A DNA stretch of 64,000 nucleotides from G963422745 sp965214285. Lineage in GTDB: Bacteria > Actinomycetota > Acidimicrobiia > Acidimicrobiales > Aldehydirespiratoraceae. The translations under genes and the position numbers were made by a program. Each line of letters opens with the position of its first letter. Within the stretch, counting starts at the first letter, position 1. The notes under the pieces were generated by a model. That model was not told where the DNA came from. It searched no databases and was given only the letters and a program-made list of their open reading frames with translations. This document shows positions 52,463 through 59,962 of this stretch, piece after piece. The DNA is taken from positions 1,364,001-1,428,000 of the forward strand of contig OZ243946.1 in NCBI GenBank assembly GCA_965214285.1, written 5' to 3'.

Positions 52463-53548
52463 ATGCAAGCCGACACCCAGCCAGAGCAGACGCCGGATTC
52501 CGCGGTCCAGCCGCCCGGGACGCCGGATTCCGCGGTCCAGCCGCCCGGGACGCCGGATTCCGCGGTTCAGCCTGCGCCCGAGTTCAAGGTCGGCTTCATC
52601 GGGCTGGGCAACGTGGGCGCCAAGCTCGCCGGGTCGCTGCTGCGCAACGGCTACGACCTCACGGTGCGCGACCTGAGCGGCGAGGCGATGGCCCCGCTGC
52701 TGGCCGCCGGCGCAACCCAAGGCCACTCGCCGGAGCAGATGGCGCAGCACTGCGATCTGGTCATCACCTGCCTGCCGTCGCCTGCGGCCTCGGCGGCGGT
52801 GATGGAGGCCGACGACGGCCTGCTCGCCGGGCTCGGCCCGCACAAGATCTGGGCGGAGATGTCCACCACCGACGAAGCCGAGGTGCGCCGCCTCGGTGCG
52901 CTGGTGCAGGGCACGGGCGCCGAGCCGGTGGACTGCCCGGTGTCGGGCGGCTGCCACCGGGCCGCCACCGGCAACATCGCCATCTTCGCCGGCTGCGAGC
53001 GGGCCGTCTTCGAACGGGTGCTGCCGGTGCTGAGCGCCATGGGCCGGCGCATCCTGCACACCGGCGGGCTGGGCTCGGCGTCGATCCTCAAGGTCGTCAC
53101 CAACTACCTGGCCACCGCCAACCTGGTGTCGCTGAGCGAGGCGTTCGTGACCTCTGCCGCCGCCGGCATGGATCTCGGCACCGTGTACGAGGCGATCCGC
53201 ATCTCCTCGGGCAACTCGTTCGTGCACGAGACCGAGGGCCAGGTCATCCTCAACGGCAGCCGTGACATCAACTTCACGATGGACCTGGTGGTCAAGGACA
53301 TGTCGCTGTTCCAGGCCGTGGCCGACCGGGCGGACGTGCCTCTGGAGCTGTCGCCCAAGCTGCTGGAGATCTTCTGCGACGCCAGGGACCGCTATGGGCC
53401 ACGCGAGTGGTCGCCGAATGTGATCCGCCGCCTGGAGGAGGCCACCGGGCTGTCGATCCTGGCGCCGGGATTCCCGCCCGAGATGCTCGACGACGAGCCC
53501 GAGGCGCCCGGCTACGAGGTGAGGCCCGCCACCGGCGGCGGCGCTTAG
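52463..53548 (+). CDS. 3-hydroxyisobutyrate dehydrogenase family protein
   Basis: A 361-residue NAD(P)-dependent beta-hydroxyacid dehydrogenase. The Rossmann motif is GFIGLGNVG (44-52), the substrate-binding segment DCPVSGG (157-163) and the catalytic lysine Lys210 in GSASILKVVTN. The first 38 residues are a repeat region (TPDSAVQPPG three times, the last shortened) not part of the fold. The C-terminus has an extra PGFPPEMLDDEPEAPGYEV segment. GGAGG at 52449-52453 supports ATG 52463. Divergent from echA; both may act on acyl or hydroxyacyl intermediates such as those of valine degradation, which is inference. Confidence 0.88.
   Translation: MQADTQPEQTPDSAVQPPGTPDSAVQPPGTPDSAVQPAPEFKVGFIGLGNVGAKLAGSLLRNGYDLTVRDLSGEAMAPLLAAGATQGHSPEQMAQHCDLVITCLPSPAASAAVMEADDGLLAGLGPHKIWAEMSTTDEAEVRRLGALVQGTGAEPVDCPVSGGCHRAATGNIAIFAGCERAVFERVLPVLSAMGRRILHTGGLGSASILKVVTNYLATANLVSLSEAFVTSAAAGMDLGTVYEAIRISSGNSFVHETEGQVILNGSRDINFTMDLVVKDMSLFQAVADRADVPLELSPKLLEIFCDARDRYGPREWSPNVIRRLEEATGLSILAPGFPPEMLDDEPEAPGYEVRPATGGGA
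52491..52572 (+). repeat. 30-bp tandem repeats at the start of the dehydrogenase gene
   Basis: Two perfect 30-base units (52491-52520, 52521-52550) and a third partial copy with one change (52551-52572) encode repeats of TPDSAVQPPG. The unit length keeps the frame, so copy number could vary without harm. Confidence 0.9.
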
Positions 53549-53716
53549 CCCACGGGCAGCGGCGCTTAGCCCACCGGCAACGACGCTCAGGCACCGGCGG
53601 GAAGGGTCGGGTGCCGTTGTCGCCGGTCCGGCGGGGGATGCTGGGGACGGGCGAGCAGGCCACGAGACGGCGGGGCGCGGACTGCCGCCATCGACCGGCC
53701 ATTAGCATTGCCGGCC

Positions 53717-54367
53717 ATGCGCGCCGATGAGCTGCATCCCCAGAAGCTGGTGGCACTCGACGTGGAGGGCGTGCTCATTCCCGAGGTCTGGGTCAGCCTG
53801 TCGCTGCACACCGGCCTGGAGGCTCTGTCGGTCACCACCCGCGACGAGCCCGACTACGACCGTCTGATGCGCAAGCGGCTGGCGATACTCGAAGAGCACG
53901 GCGTCAACATGAGCGACTTGCGAGCCGTGCTGACGGACATGGCGCCCATCGATGGCGCACGGGAGTTCCTCGACGAGCTGCGCGCCGACTACCCGGTGGT
54001 GCTGCTCAGCGACACCTTCGAGCAGTTCGCGGCGCCGCTGATGACCCAGCTCGGGATGCCGACGATCCTGTGCCACCGGCTGCTGGTGACCGACGACCAC
54101 ATCGTCGACTGGCTGCTGCGCATCGACGACCACAAGCGCCGAGCCGTGGAGGCCTTCGGGGCGCTGAACTACCGGGTGATCGCGGTGGGCGACGCCTACA
54201 ACGACCTGTCGATGCTGCGCGCGGCGGACGCCGGGGCGCTGGTGCATGCGCCGCCCAAGGTGATCGACGAGAACCCCGACCTGCCGGCGTTCGACGACTA
54301 CGCGGCGCTGCGGGCCTGGATCGACAGCGACGCCCCCGGTGACGGGTCTGACGCCGACGCAGGCTGA
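53717..54367 (+). CDS. thrH: ThrH-type phosphoserine phosphatase/homoserine phosphotransferase
   Basis: A 216-residue HAD-superfamily enzyme. Motif I is ALDVEGVLIPEVW (Asp15), followed by the diagnostic TTRDEPDYDRLM. Motif II is LLSDTFEQFAAPLM (Ser98-Asp99), Lys140 lies in DDHKRRAVEAF, and motif III is VGDAYNDLSML (Asp159, Asp163). ThrH of Pseudomonas dephosphorylates phosphoserine and can transfer the phosphate to homoserine. ATG 53717 is chosen, eight bases after TAGCAT (53703-53708), consistent with a leaderless transcript; a TTG at 53708 is less likely. Confidence 0.9.
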   Translation: MRADELHPQKLVALDVEGVLIPEVWVSLSLHTGLEALSVTTRDEPDYDRLMRKRLAILEEHGVNMSDLRAVLTDMAPIDGAREFLDELRADYPVVLLSDTFEQFAAPLMTQLGMPTILCHRLLVTDDHIVDWLLRIDDHKRRAVEAFGALNYRVIAVGDAYNDLSMLRAADAGALVHAPPKVIDENPDLPAFDDYAALRAWIDSDAPGDGSDADAG

Positions 54368-54460
54368 CGGCTGCGCGGTGTCCGATCGCTGACTGGTCTG
54401 CCGATCCGGGAGGCGGTGTCCGAGGGCAGATTCGCCGAGCACGGTCTCCCCGATATGGTC

Positions 54461-54509
54461 TAGCCTGGCGTGCTTGGCCTAGAGGCTTGGCCTAGAGTCC
54501 CGCTAGCGT
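54461..54509 (+). promoter_or_regulatory. Candidate promoters upstream of the Dyp-type peroxidase gene
   Basis: Within the 221-base gap, TAGCCT (54461-54466) and TAGCGT (54504-54509) are -10-like. A short direct repeat, cttggcctagag, lies between them, and a repeated cccgatcgac follows. AGAGAGG precedes the ATG at 54589 at normal Shine-Dalgarno distance. Confidence 0.35.
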
Positions 54510-54588
54510 CAGGCGCACAGGCCCGATCGACACAGACCCGATCGACCCACACGACCAACACCCACCACCAACAGAGAGGCAACTACCG

Positions 54589-55500
54589 ATGGCGACATCG
54601 CAGCCGGCGATCCTGATGGATCTCCAGAAGTACCAGTGGTACGTCCACATGAGCCGCACCGAGGGCGCGGACCTCGGCCACATCAAGCAGGTGCTCAAGG
54701 ACACCCAGGCCGACGCGGCCGCCCAGGGCGTCAACCTCTGCCTGCTCTTCGGCCCCTCCCTGGCGGCCGACCTCGGCATCGAGACCGACGACTTCCAGGG
54801 CTACCCCGGATACGAGAGCCCCGACGGCGCCAAGGTCGCCAAGGGCACCCAGGAGGAGCTGCTGCTGTGGCTCCACCACGCCGACAAGGACCTGATCTGG
54901 GAGGTGCAGCACACCGCCCGCCAAGCCCTCGCCGGCCACATGGCGGTGGCCCGCGAGACCCCGACCTTCATCTACAAGAACAGCCTCGATCTCACCGGCC
55001 ACATCGACGGCACCGGCAACCCCGAGCCCGAGGACCAGCAGGACCGCGGCATCGTCGACGACGGGCAGCCCGGCGAGGGCGGCTCGTACTGCATCGCCCA
55101 GCGCTGGGTGCACGACATGGACTACTGGGCGACGCTGAGCCTCCAGGAGGAGGAGAACACCTTCGGCCGCACCAAGGCCGACTCCGAGAAGCTCGCCGAG
55201 CAGGTGCCCCGCTCGCACCTCTCGCACGTGGAGCTCCGCGAGGGCGCCACCGCCGACGAGTCCACGCCCAAGCGCGGCGAGATGGTGCGCCGCTCAACGC
55301 CGTATGCCTTCCACGACGGCACCGTGGGCCTGTACTTCATGGGCTTCTGCAAGACCCAGGCCCCGATGCGCGAGCGCATGGAGGCCATGTACGGCATCAA
55401 CGGCCAGGAGACCGACGCCATCACCGACTACTCCACGCCGGCCTCGGGCTCGTACTACTTCGCGCCGTCCAACGAGGCGCTTGCAGCAGCCCTGGGCTGA
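54589..55500 (+). CDS. Dyp-type (dye-decolorising) haem peroxidase
   Basis: A 303-residue peroxidase. The GxxDG signature is GHIDGTGNPEPED (Gly137, Asp140), Asp140 being the distal acid. Candidates for the proximal haem ligand are His210 or His213 (PRSHLSHVE), and an RRSTPY segment (Arg234-Arg235) matches the distal arginine region. The protein resembles the YfeX/class B group. There is no signal peptide, and no encapsulin gene is adjacent. The physiological substrate is unknown. Confidence 0.9.
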   Translation: MATSQPAILMDLQKYQWYVHMSRTEGADLGHIKQVLKDTQADAAAQGVNLCLLFGPSLAADLGIETDDFQGYPGYESPDGAKVAKGTQEELLLWLHHADKDLIWEVQHTARQALAGHMAVARETPTFIYKNSLDLTGHIDGTGNPEPEDQQDRGIVDDGQPGEGGSYCIAQRWVHDMDYWATLSLQEEENTFGRTKADSEKLAEQVPRSHLSHVELREGATADESTPKRGEMVRRSTPYAFHDGTVGLYFMGFCKTQAPMRERMEAMYGINGQETDAITDYSTPASGSYYFAPSNEALAAALG

Positions 55501-55511
55501 TCTGAGCACAG

Positions 55512-56381
55512 ATGGCCCGCCCCCAGGCTGAGCTTCACGAGCGGCCGGACCTGCCGGTCGTGCCGCGTGCGCTGTCGAGCGGCGCGACGCGTGCGCTGCG
55601 GGCGCGGCTGGTCGGCTTGGGCGTGGTGCTCGTCGCCTTCGCCGCGGTGCTGGCGAGCTGCGGCGACGGCGTCACCAGAACTGAGTGGGACGGCGGTGAC
55701 CTGCCCGCCGTCGGGATCGAAGTGCGCGCCGACTCCGAGGACGGCGTGAACATCGGGGTCACCGCCGAGGGCTTCGAGGTACGCCCGGACCGGGCCTCGC
55801 TCGCCCCAATGCAGCCAATGCATATGCCCGGCCAAGGCCACTTCCGGCTGTTGGTCGACGGCGCTGTCAGCATGCGCTTCTACAACGACTGGATCCACGT
55901 GCCCGGCGTCGCTGCGGGCGACGTGGAGTTCACCGTCGAGCTGCTGCGCAACGACGGCCGGCCATACACGATCGACGGCGAGCCGCTGACGGCATCGGTT
56001 CCGTTCGTCGTGCCCGAGCACTCCCATGCAGGCCACAGCCACGACGAGCCCGAGCCGGTGGAGGTCGCCGGCCGGACCCCGACGCTGGACATCAGCGTGC
56101 GCGAGGATGCCGACTCGGGCTTCAACGTGACGGTCTTCGTCGAGGGGCTCGTGCTCGACGGCCGCTCGGCGGGCGACGCCCATGTGCCCGGCAGCGGCCA
56201 TCTGCATCTCTACGCCAACGGCCAGAAGATCGCCCGCCTGTACGGCCCCGACGCCCATCTTCCGGTGCTGCCCGAAGGCGTGGTGGAGATCACCGTCGGG
56301 GCCTTCACCAACGACCATCGGCCCTACGTCGTAAACGGCATGCCGGTGGAGGCGACCACATCGATCACGGTCGACTCCTGA
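55512..56381 (+). CDS. His-rich lipoprotein with two GxGHxxL repeats
   Basis: A 289-residue lipoprotein with a long basic N-terminus, hydrophobic run and lipobox VLASC (Cys50). The mature protein has two similar beta domains: MHMPGQGHFRLLVDGAVSMRFYNDWIHVP and later HVPGSGHLHLYANGQKIARLYGPDAHLP, separated by a His-rich linker (EHSHAGHSHDEPE). Each repeat contains His and Met in positions that could bind copper. It begins 11 bases after the peroxidase stop and precedes a second lipoprotein and a large membrane protein. A metal or redox role is inferred from these features. Confidence 0.75.
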   Translation: MARPQAELHERPDLPVVPRALSSGATRALRARLVGLGVVLVAFAAVLASCGDGVTRTEWDGGDLPAVGIEVRADSEDGVNIGVTAEGFEVRPDRASLAPMQPMHMPGQGHFRLLVDGAVSMRFYNDWIHVPGVAAGDVEFTVELLRNDGRPYTIDGEPLTASVPFVVPEHSHAGHSHDEPEPVEVAGRTPTLDISVREDADSGFNVTVFVEGLVLDGRSAGDAHVPGSGHLHLYANGQKIARLYGPDAHLPVLPEGVVEITVGAFTNDHRPYVVNGMPVEATTSITVDS

Positions 56382-56406
56382 GGTCGCGGCCTCGCCATAG
56401 CCCTGC

Positions 56407-56532
56407 CACGGCTGTGCCATGATCCCGGGATCGACTCCGCGATGACCTCGCCGGGCGCGCAAGGCTTGCTGCGGATGCGGGCACGCACGGCTGTGCCATG
56501 ATCCCGGGATCGACTCCGCGATGACCTCGCCG
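56407..56532 (+). repeat. Two perfect 47-bp direct repeats each holding a 12-bp palindrome
   Basis: Copies at 56407-56453 and 56486-56532 are identical over 47 bases and offset by 79. Each contains gatcccgggatc, a perfect palindrome. The second copy ends on the first base of the GTG start of the next gene. They fill most of the 150-base gap between the two lipoprotein genes. Confidence 0.85.
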
Positions 56533-56909
56533 TGACCTGGTGCCGCCGGGTGCGCCTGCGGGCCGTGCTGTTCGCAGCGGCGGTCGCGGCGGCCGTGATT
56601 GCAGGCTGCGGCAGCGACTCGGTGCCGGCGGACGGCGAGGCCGCCTCGGGCGATGCCGTCCTGGTGTTCGAGATCGTCGGCGGCGAGCCGGTCTCCGGAG
56701 TGCAGCGAGAGGCGGTCTCGCTGGGCGACAGCGTCACCGTCGAGGTCAGCGGCGACAGCGACGACCAGGTCCACGTCCACGGCTACGACCTCTTCGTGGA
56801 CCTGACCGACGGCGAGGGCACGCTGACCTTCGACGCTCTGATCCCCGGCCGCTTCGAGATCGAGCTCGAGGCCACGGGCCGGCTGATCGCCGAGCTGACG
56901 GTGTCGTGA
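56532..56909 (+). CDS. Small cupredoxin-like lipoprotein
   Basis: A 125-residue lipoprotein: signal sequence with lipobox VIAGC (Cys26), a Ser/Asp/Glu linker, then a beta-sandwich pattern with VTVEVSGDSDDQVHVHGYDL and LTFDALIPGRFEIEL. The HVHGYD segment resembles copper-binding loops of cupredoxin-like domains, but a full ligand set is not visible. GTG 56532 is used. The stop overlaps the GTG of the large membrane protein gene (GTGA), so the products probably act together at the membrane. Confidence 0.72.
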   Translation: MTWCRRVRLRAVLFAAAVAAAVIAGCGSDSVPADGEAASGDAVLVFEIVGGEPVSGVQREAVSLGDSVTVEVSGDSDDQVHVHGYDLFVDLTDGEGTLTFDALIPGRFEIELEATGRLIAELTVS

Positions 56910-58393
56910 CCCGCCGCGGCCGCCGTCGTCGCAGCCTGAGTTTGTTGCTCGCACTGTCGAGGAGGCATCAGCTGCGGCCTGCTGCTCCGCGATCCGGGCG
57001 GTCTCGGCGCGTCGGCCCGCTCAAGGTCGCCGCAGTCGCGGCGCCGGCGGCAGCGACCGTGGCCCTGGCTCTGACGGCACCGCCGGCGGCGGCGCACGGC
57101 GTGGGCGGGCGCACCGACCTGCCGCTGCCCGCCTGGCAGCTCGCCTGGGCGGCGGCCTTCGCGGTGCTGGCGTCGTTCGTAGCCCTGGGCATCTTCTGGT
57201 CCGAGCCGCGCCTCGCCGCCGCGGCGCGGGGCCGCTCGCTGCTCGACTGCCGGACTGCGGCCTTCGCCGCGCTGCGGATGCTCACCCGAACCGCCGGGGT
57301 GCTCGGGCTCGGCGTGCTGGTGTACGCCGCCTGGTGGGGCAACCCCAGCCCTACCGTCAACATCGCCGAGGACGCCTTTCTGATCTGGTTCTGGGTCGGC
57401 CTGCAAGCCGCGTCGCTGCTGCTGGGCGACGTGTGGGCGCTGTTCAACCCGTATGCGGCCATCGCCGACGCCGCCGCCTGGGCCAAGGCACGCCTCACGG
57501 GCACGCCCATGTCGCCGGTCGAGCACGGCCGGACCTCGCTGTGGCCCGCTACCGCGGCGATCGGCGCCTACCTGTGGTACGAGCTGGCCTACCACAGCCC
57601 CGACAGCCCGCGCTCGATCGCCGTGTTCGTCAGCGGATACAGCGCCGCCATGCTCGGCGGCGCGGCGCTGCGAGGCCGGGGATTCGTGCGCAGCGCGGAC
57701 GGCTTCGCGGTGCTCTTCAACCGCTTCGCCCACATCGCCCCGCTGTTCGTCTCCGAGGGCCGCCTGCGGGTGCGGGCGCCGCTGGCCGGCCTGGCCGCTA
57801 TGCCCAAGACCGCCGCCACCGTGCCGTTCGTGCTGGTCGTGCTCGGCGCTACCACCTTCGACGGCTTCACCCGCAGCCGCATCTGGGTCGACCTGGCAGG
57901 GTCCGGCGTCGGCTGGGGGCGCAGCGTCGCCCAGACCGTCGGCCTCGGCCTGATCGTGGGCCTGGTGGCGCTCGCCTATGCGCTGGCGATATCTGTGACC
58001 GGCAGCATCACCGGCGAGCGGCCCTCGTCGTTCGGCGCGGAGTTCGGGCCGAGCCTGGTCCCGATCGCGGCGGCCTACGGGATCGCCCACTACTTCAGCC
58101 TGCTGGTGCTGGAGGGCCAAGCGATGTTCATCGCCGTCAGCGACCCGTTCGGGCGCGGCTGGGACCTCTTCGGCACCAAGGACTGGGCGATCGACTGGAC
58201 CCTGGTCAGCCCCGCCGCGGTCGCCTGGGTGCAGACCTGCGCCATCGCCTTGGGCCACGTGATGGCCGTCGCCGCGGCGCACGACGTGGCCATCGGCCGC
58301 TTCGAGCGCCCCGTGGCGGTCCGCTCGCAGTACCCGATCCTGGCGGTGATGGTCCTCTACACGGTGGTCGGGCTGCTGTTGCTGCTGGGCTAG
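56906..58393 (+). CDS. Multi-pass membrane protein coupled to the cupredoxin-like lipoprotein
   Basis: A 495-residue protein with a basic N-terminus, a signal-like segment (LALTAPPAAAHGVGGRTDLPLPAW) and about nine further helices. From memory, actinobacterial relatives starting AHG-GR-DLP are sometimes annotated as fenitrothion hydrolase; that function is doubtful here. The early histidine in AHGVGG would be exposed after signal cleavage and could bind metal, as in copper-resistance proteins. The GTG start overlaps the preceding lipoprotein stop. Role in metal or redox homeostasis is inferred from neighbours. Confidence 0.68.
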   Translation: MTRRGRRRRSLSLLLALSRRHQLRPAAPRSGRSRRVGPLKVAAVAAPAAATVALALTAPPAAAHGVGGRTDLPLPAWQLAWAAAFAVLASFVALGIFWSEPRLAAAARGRSLLDCRTAAFAALRMLTRTAGVLGLGVLVYAAWWGNPSPTVNIAEDAFLIWFWVGLQAASLLLGDVWALFNPYAAIADAAAWAKARLTGTPMSPVEHGRTSLWPATAAIGAYLWYELAYHSPDSPRSIAVFVSGYSAAMLGGAALRGRGFVRSADGFAVLFNRFAHIAPLFVSEGRLRVRAPLAGLAAMPKTAATVPFVLVVLGATTFDGFTRSRIWVDLAGSGVGWGRSVAQTVGLGLIVGLVALAYALAISVTGSITGERPSSFGAEFGPSLVPIAAAYGIAHYFSLLVLEGQAMFIAVSDPFGRGWDLFGTKDWAIDWTLVSPAAVAWVQTCAIALGHVMAVAAAHDVAIGRFERPVAVRSQYPILAVMVLYTVVGLLLLLG

Positions 58394-58524
58394 CCGGCGC
58401 TGCCGTGCCGCGGCCGGCGGCCGGCTGCACCAAAGGCATGACTGCCCAGGCCGTGCGTTCAGGCTGGGTGTGGCTCGGCTGTTCTGCTGGGCCTCTGCTG
58501 GCCGAGGCCTCTACTGTTGGCCCG

Positions 58525-59193
58525 ATGCGCTGCGATCTGGCCCTCGTGGTCGCCGCGGGTGAAGTCGTCATCCCCGCTTCGGTTGCCGCCGACGCCGAGG
58601 TGGTGATCGCCGCCGACGGCGGGCTGGCGAACCTGGCCGCGCACGGCTTGCGCGCCGACGTGGTGGTCGGCGACATGGACTCCGTGGACCCCGAGGCGCT
58701 GGAGCAGGCGCGCAAAGCCGGGGCGGAGATCCGCCGCCATCGGGCAGCCAAGGACCACAGCGACCTGGAGCTGGCCCTGGCGATCGCCGCCGAGCGAGCC
58801 CGACGGGTGCATGCGGCGCTCGCCGAGGGCGGCCGATTGGACCATGCGCTGGCCAACGTGGCCGTGCTCGGCTCGCCTGTGCTGGCCGAGGTCGTCGTCG
58901 ACGCCGGCATCGGCGACAACCGCGCCTGGGTGATCCGTCCGCAGCGCCCGCGCCGGCTGCCGCTGGCCGCAGGCGACCACTGCGCGCTGGTCGCCCTGGG
59001 CGGTCCGGCGTCGGGGATCACCACCCAGGGCCTGCGCTTCGAGCTGGCCGACGGCGACCTGGCGCCCCATGAGGCCAGGGGCATCGCCAACCAGGCGACG
59101 ACAGCCGAGCCGAGCGTGGAGCTGACGGCCGGTGTGCTGCTGGCGCTCAGCGCGCCGAGGCCTGCCAGCGACCGTGGCGGTTCTCGAGCCTGA
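58525..59193 (+). CDS. Thiamine pyrophosphokinase-like protein
   Basis: A 222-residue protein with the thiamine pyrophosphokinase pattern: IAADGGLANLAAHGLRADVVVGDMDSVD (Asp31, Asp50, Asp52), then KDHSDLELALAIA (Asp80) and GGRLDHALANVAVL. The enzyme converts thiamine to thiamine diphosphate with ATP. ATG 58525 lies seven bases after TACTGT (58512-58517). The last 47 bases overlap the convergent ABC ATPase gene. The family also includes proteins of other specificity, so substrate is probable, not certain. Confidence 0.85.
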   Translation: MRCDLALVVAAGEVVIPASVAADAEVVIAADGGLANLAAHGLRADVVVGDMDSVDPEALEQARKAGAEIRRHRAAKDHSDLELALAIAAERARRVHAALAEGGRLDHALANVAVLGSPVLAEVVVDAGIGDNRAWVIRPQRPRRLPLAAGDHCALVALGGPASGITTQGLRFELADGDLAPHEARGIANQATTAEPSVELTAGVLLALSAPRPASDRGGSRA

Positions 59194-59935
59194 CGTCGAT
59201 CCCGAAGACCTCGGCGAGAGCGGCCTCGGTGAGGGTCGCGCCTATCGGGCCTTGCGCGACCACCCGCCCGTCGCGCATCAACAGCAGATGCCCGAACCCG
59301 GCAGGTATCTCCTCCACGTGATGGGTGACCAGCACCATCGGCGCAGTGGCAGGGTCGCCGGCGAGATTCTCGAGCACGGCCAGCAGCGACTCCCGCCCGG
59401 CGAGGTCGAGCCCGGCGTTGGGCTCATCCAGCAGGATCAGGCCCGGCTCGCCCCACAGCGCACGGGCCAGCAGCACCCGCTGGCGCTCGCCGGACGACAG
59501 CGTGCCGAAGCGCCGGCGGGCGAAGCCGGCCATGCCGACCCGCTCCAGCAGATCACAGGCCGCTCGGTCGTCGTCGGCGGAGTAGGCGTGCCACCACGAC
59601 TCCAGGGCGGCGTTGCGGGCGGTCTTCACCACGTCGATCACCTCCAGGCCGGGTCTCAGCATGTCGGCGGTGGCCGCGCTGGTCAGCCCGACCCGGCTGC
59701 GATGACGGCGCACGTCGGTTGAGCCCAGGGTCTCGCCGAGAACCTCCACGGTGCCGGATGTGGGGTGCAGCCACATCGAGGCCATGCGGATCAGCGTCGT
59801 CTTGCCGCAGCCGTTGGGGCCGAGCAGCGCCCAGTGCTGGCCGGCATGCACGCTCCAGTCGACCGACTGCACCACGGTGCGCTCGCCGATCACCCGCGAT
59901 GCCCCGCGAAACGCCAGCACCGGCGCGTCTCTCAC
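59147..59935 (-). CDS. ABC transporter ATP-binding protein (single)
   Basis: A 262-residue ATPase with Walker A GPNGCGKTT (39-47), signature LSSGERQR (146-153) and Walker B LILLDEPNAGLD (166-177), followed by THHVEEIP. It resembles the YlmA/ModF-like ATPases that lack a nearby permease; no permease or binding protein is adjacent. GTG 59935 is 27 bases after the exporter gene stop, so it may belong to that operon. Substrate unknown. It overlaps the thiamine pyrophosphokinase gene tail to tail. Confidence 0.85.
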   Translation of the reverse strand: MRDAPVLAFRGASRVIGERTVVQSVDWSVHAGQHWALLGPNGCGKTTLIRMASMWLHPTSGTVEVLGETLGSTDVRRHRSRVGLTSAATADMLRPGLEVIDVVKTARNAALESWWHAYSADDDRAACDLLERVGMAGFARRRFGTLSSGERQRVLLARALWGEPGLILLDEPNAGLDLAGRESLLAVLENLAGDPATAPMVLVTHHVEEIPAGFGHLLLMRDGRVVAQGPIGATLTEAALAEVFGIDVRLENRHGRWQASAR

Positions 59936-59962
59936 AGGGCGCTCACGGTTCTCACGGGGCGC

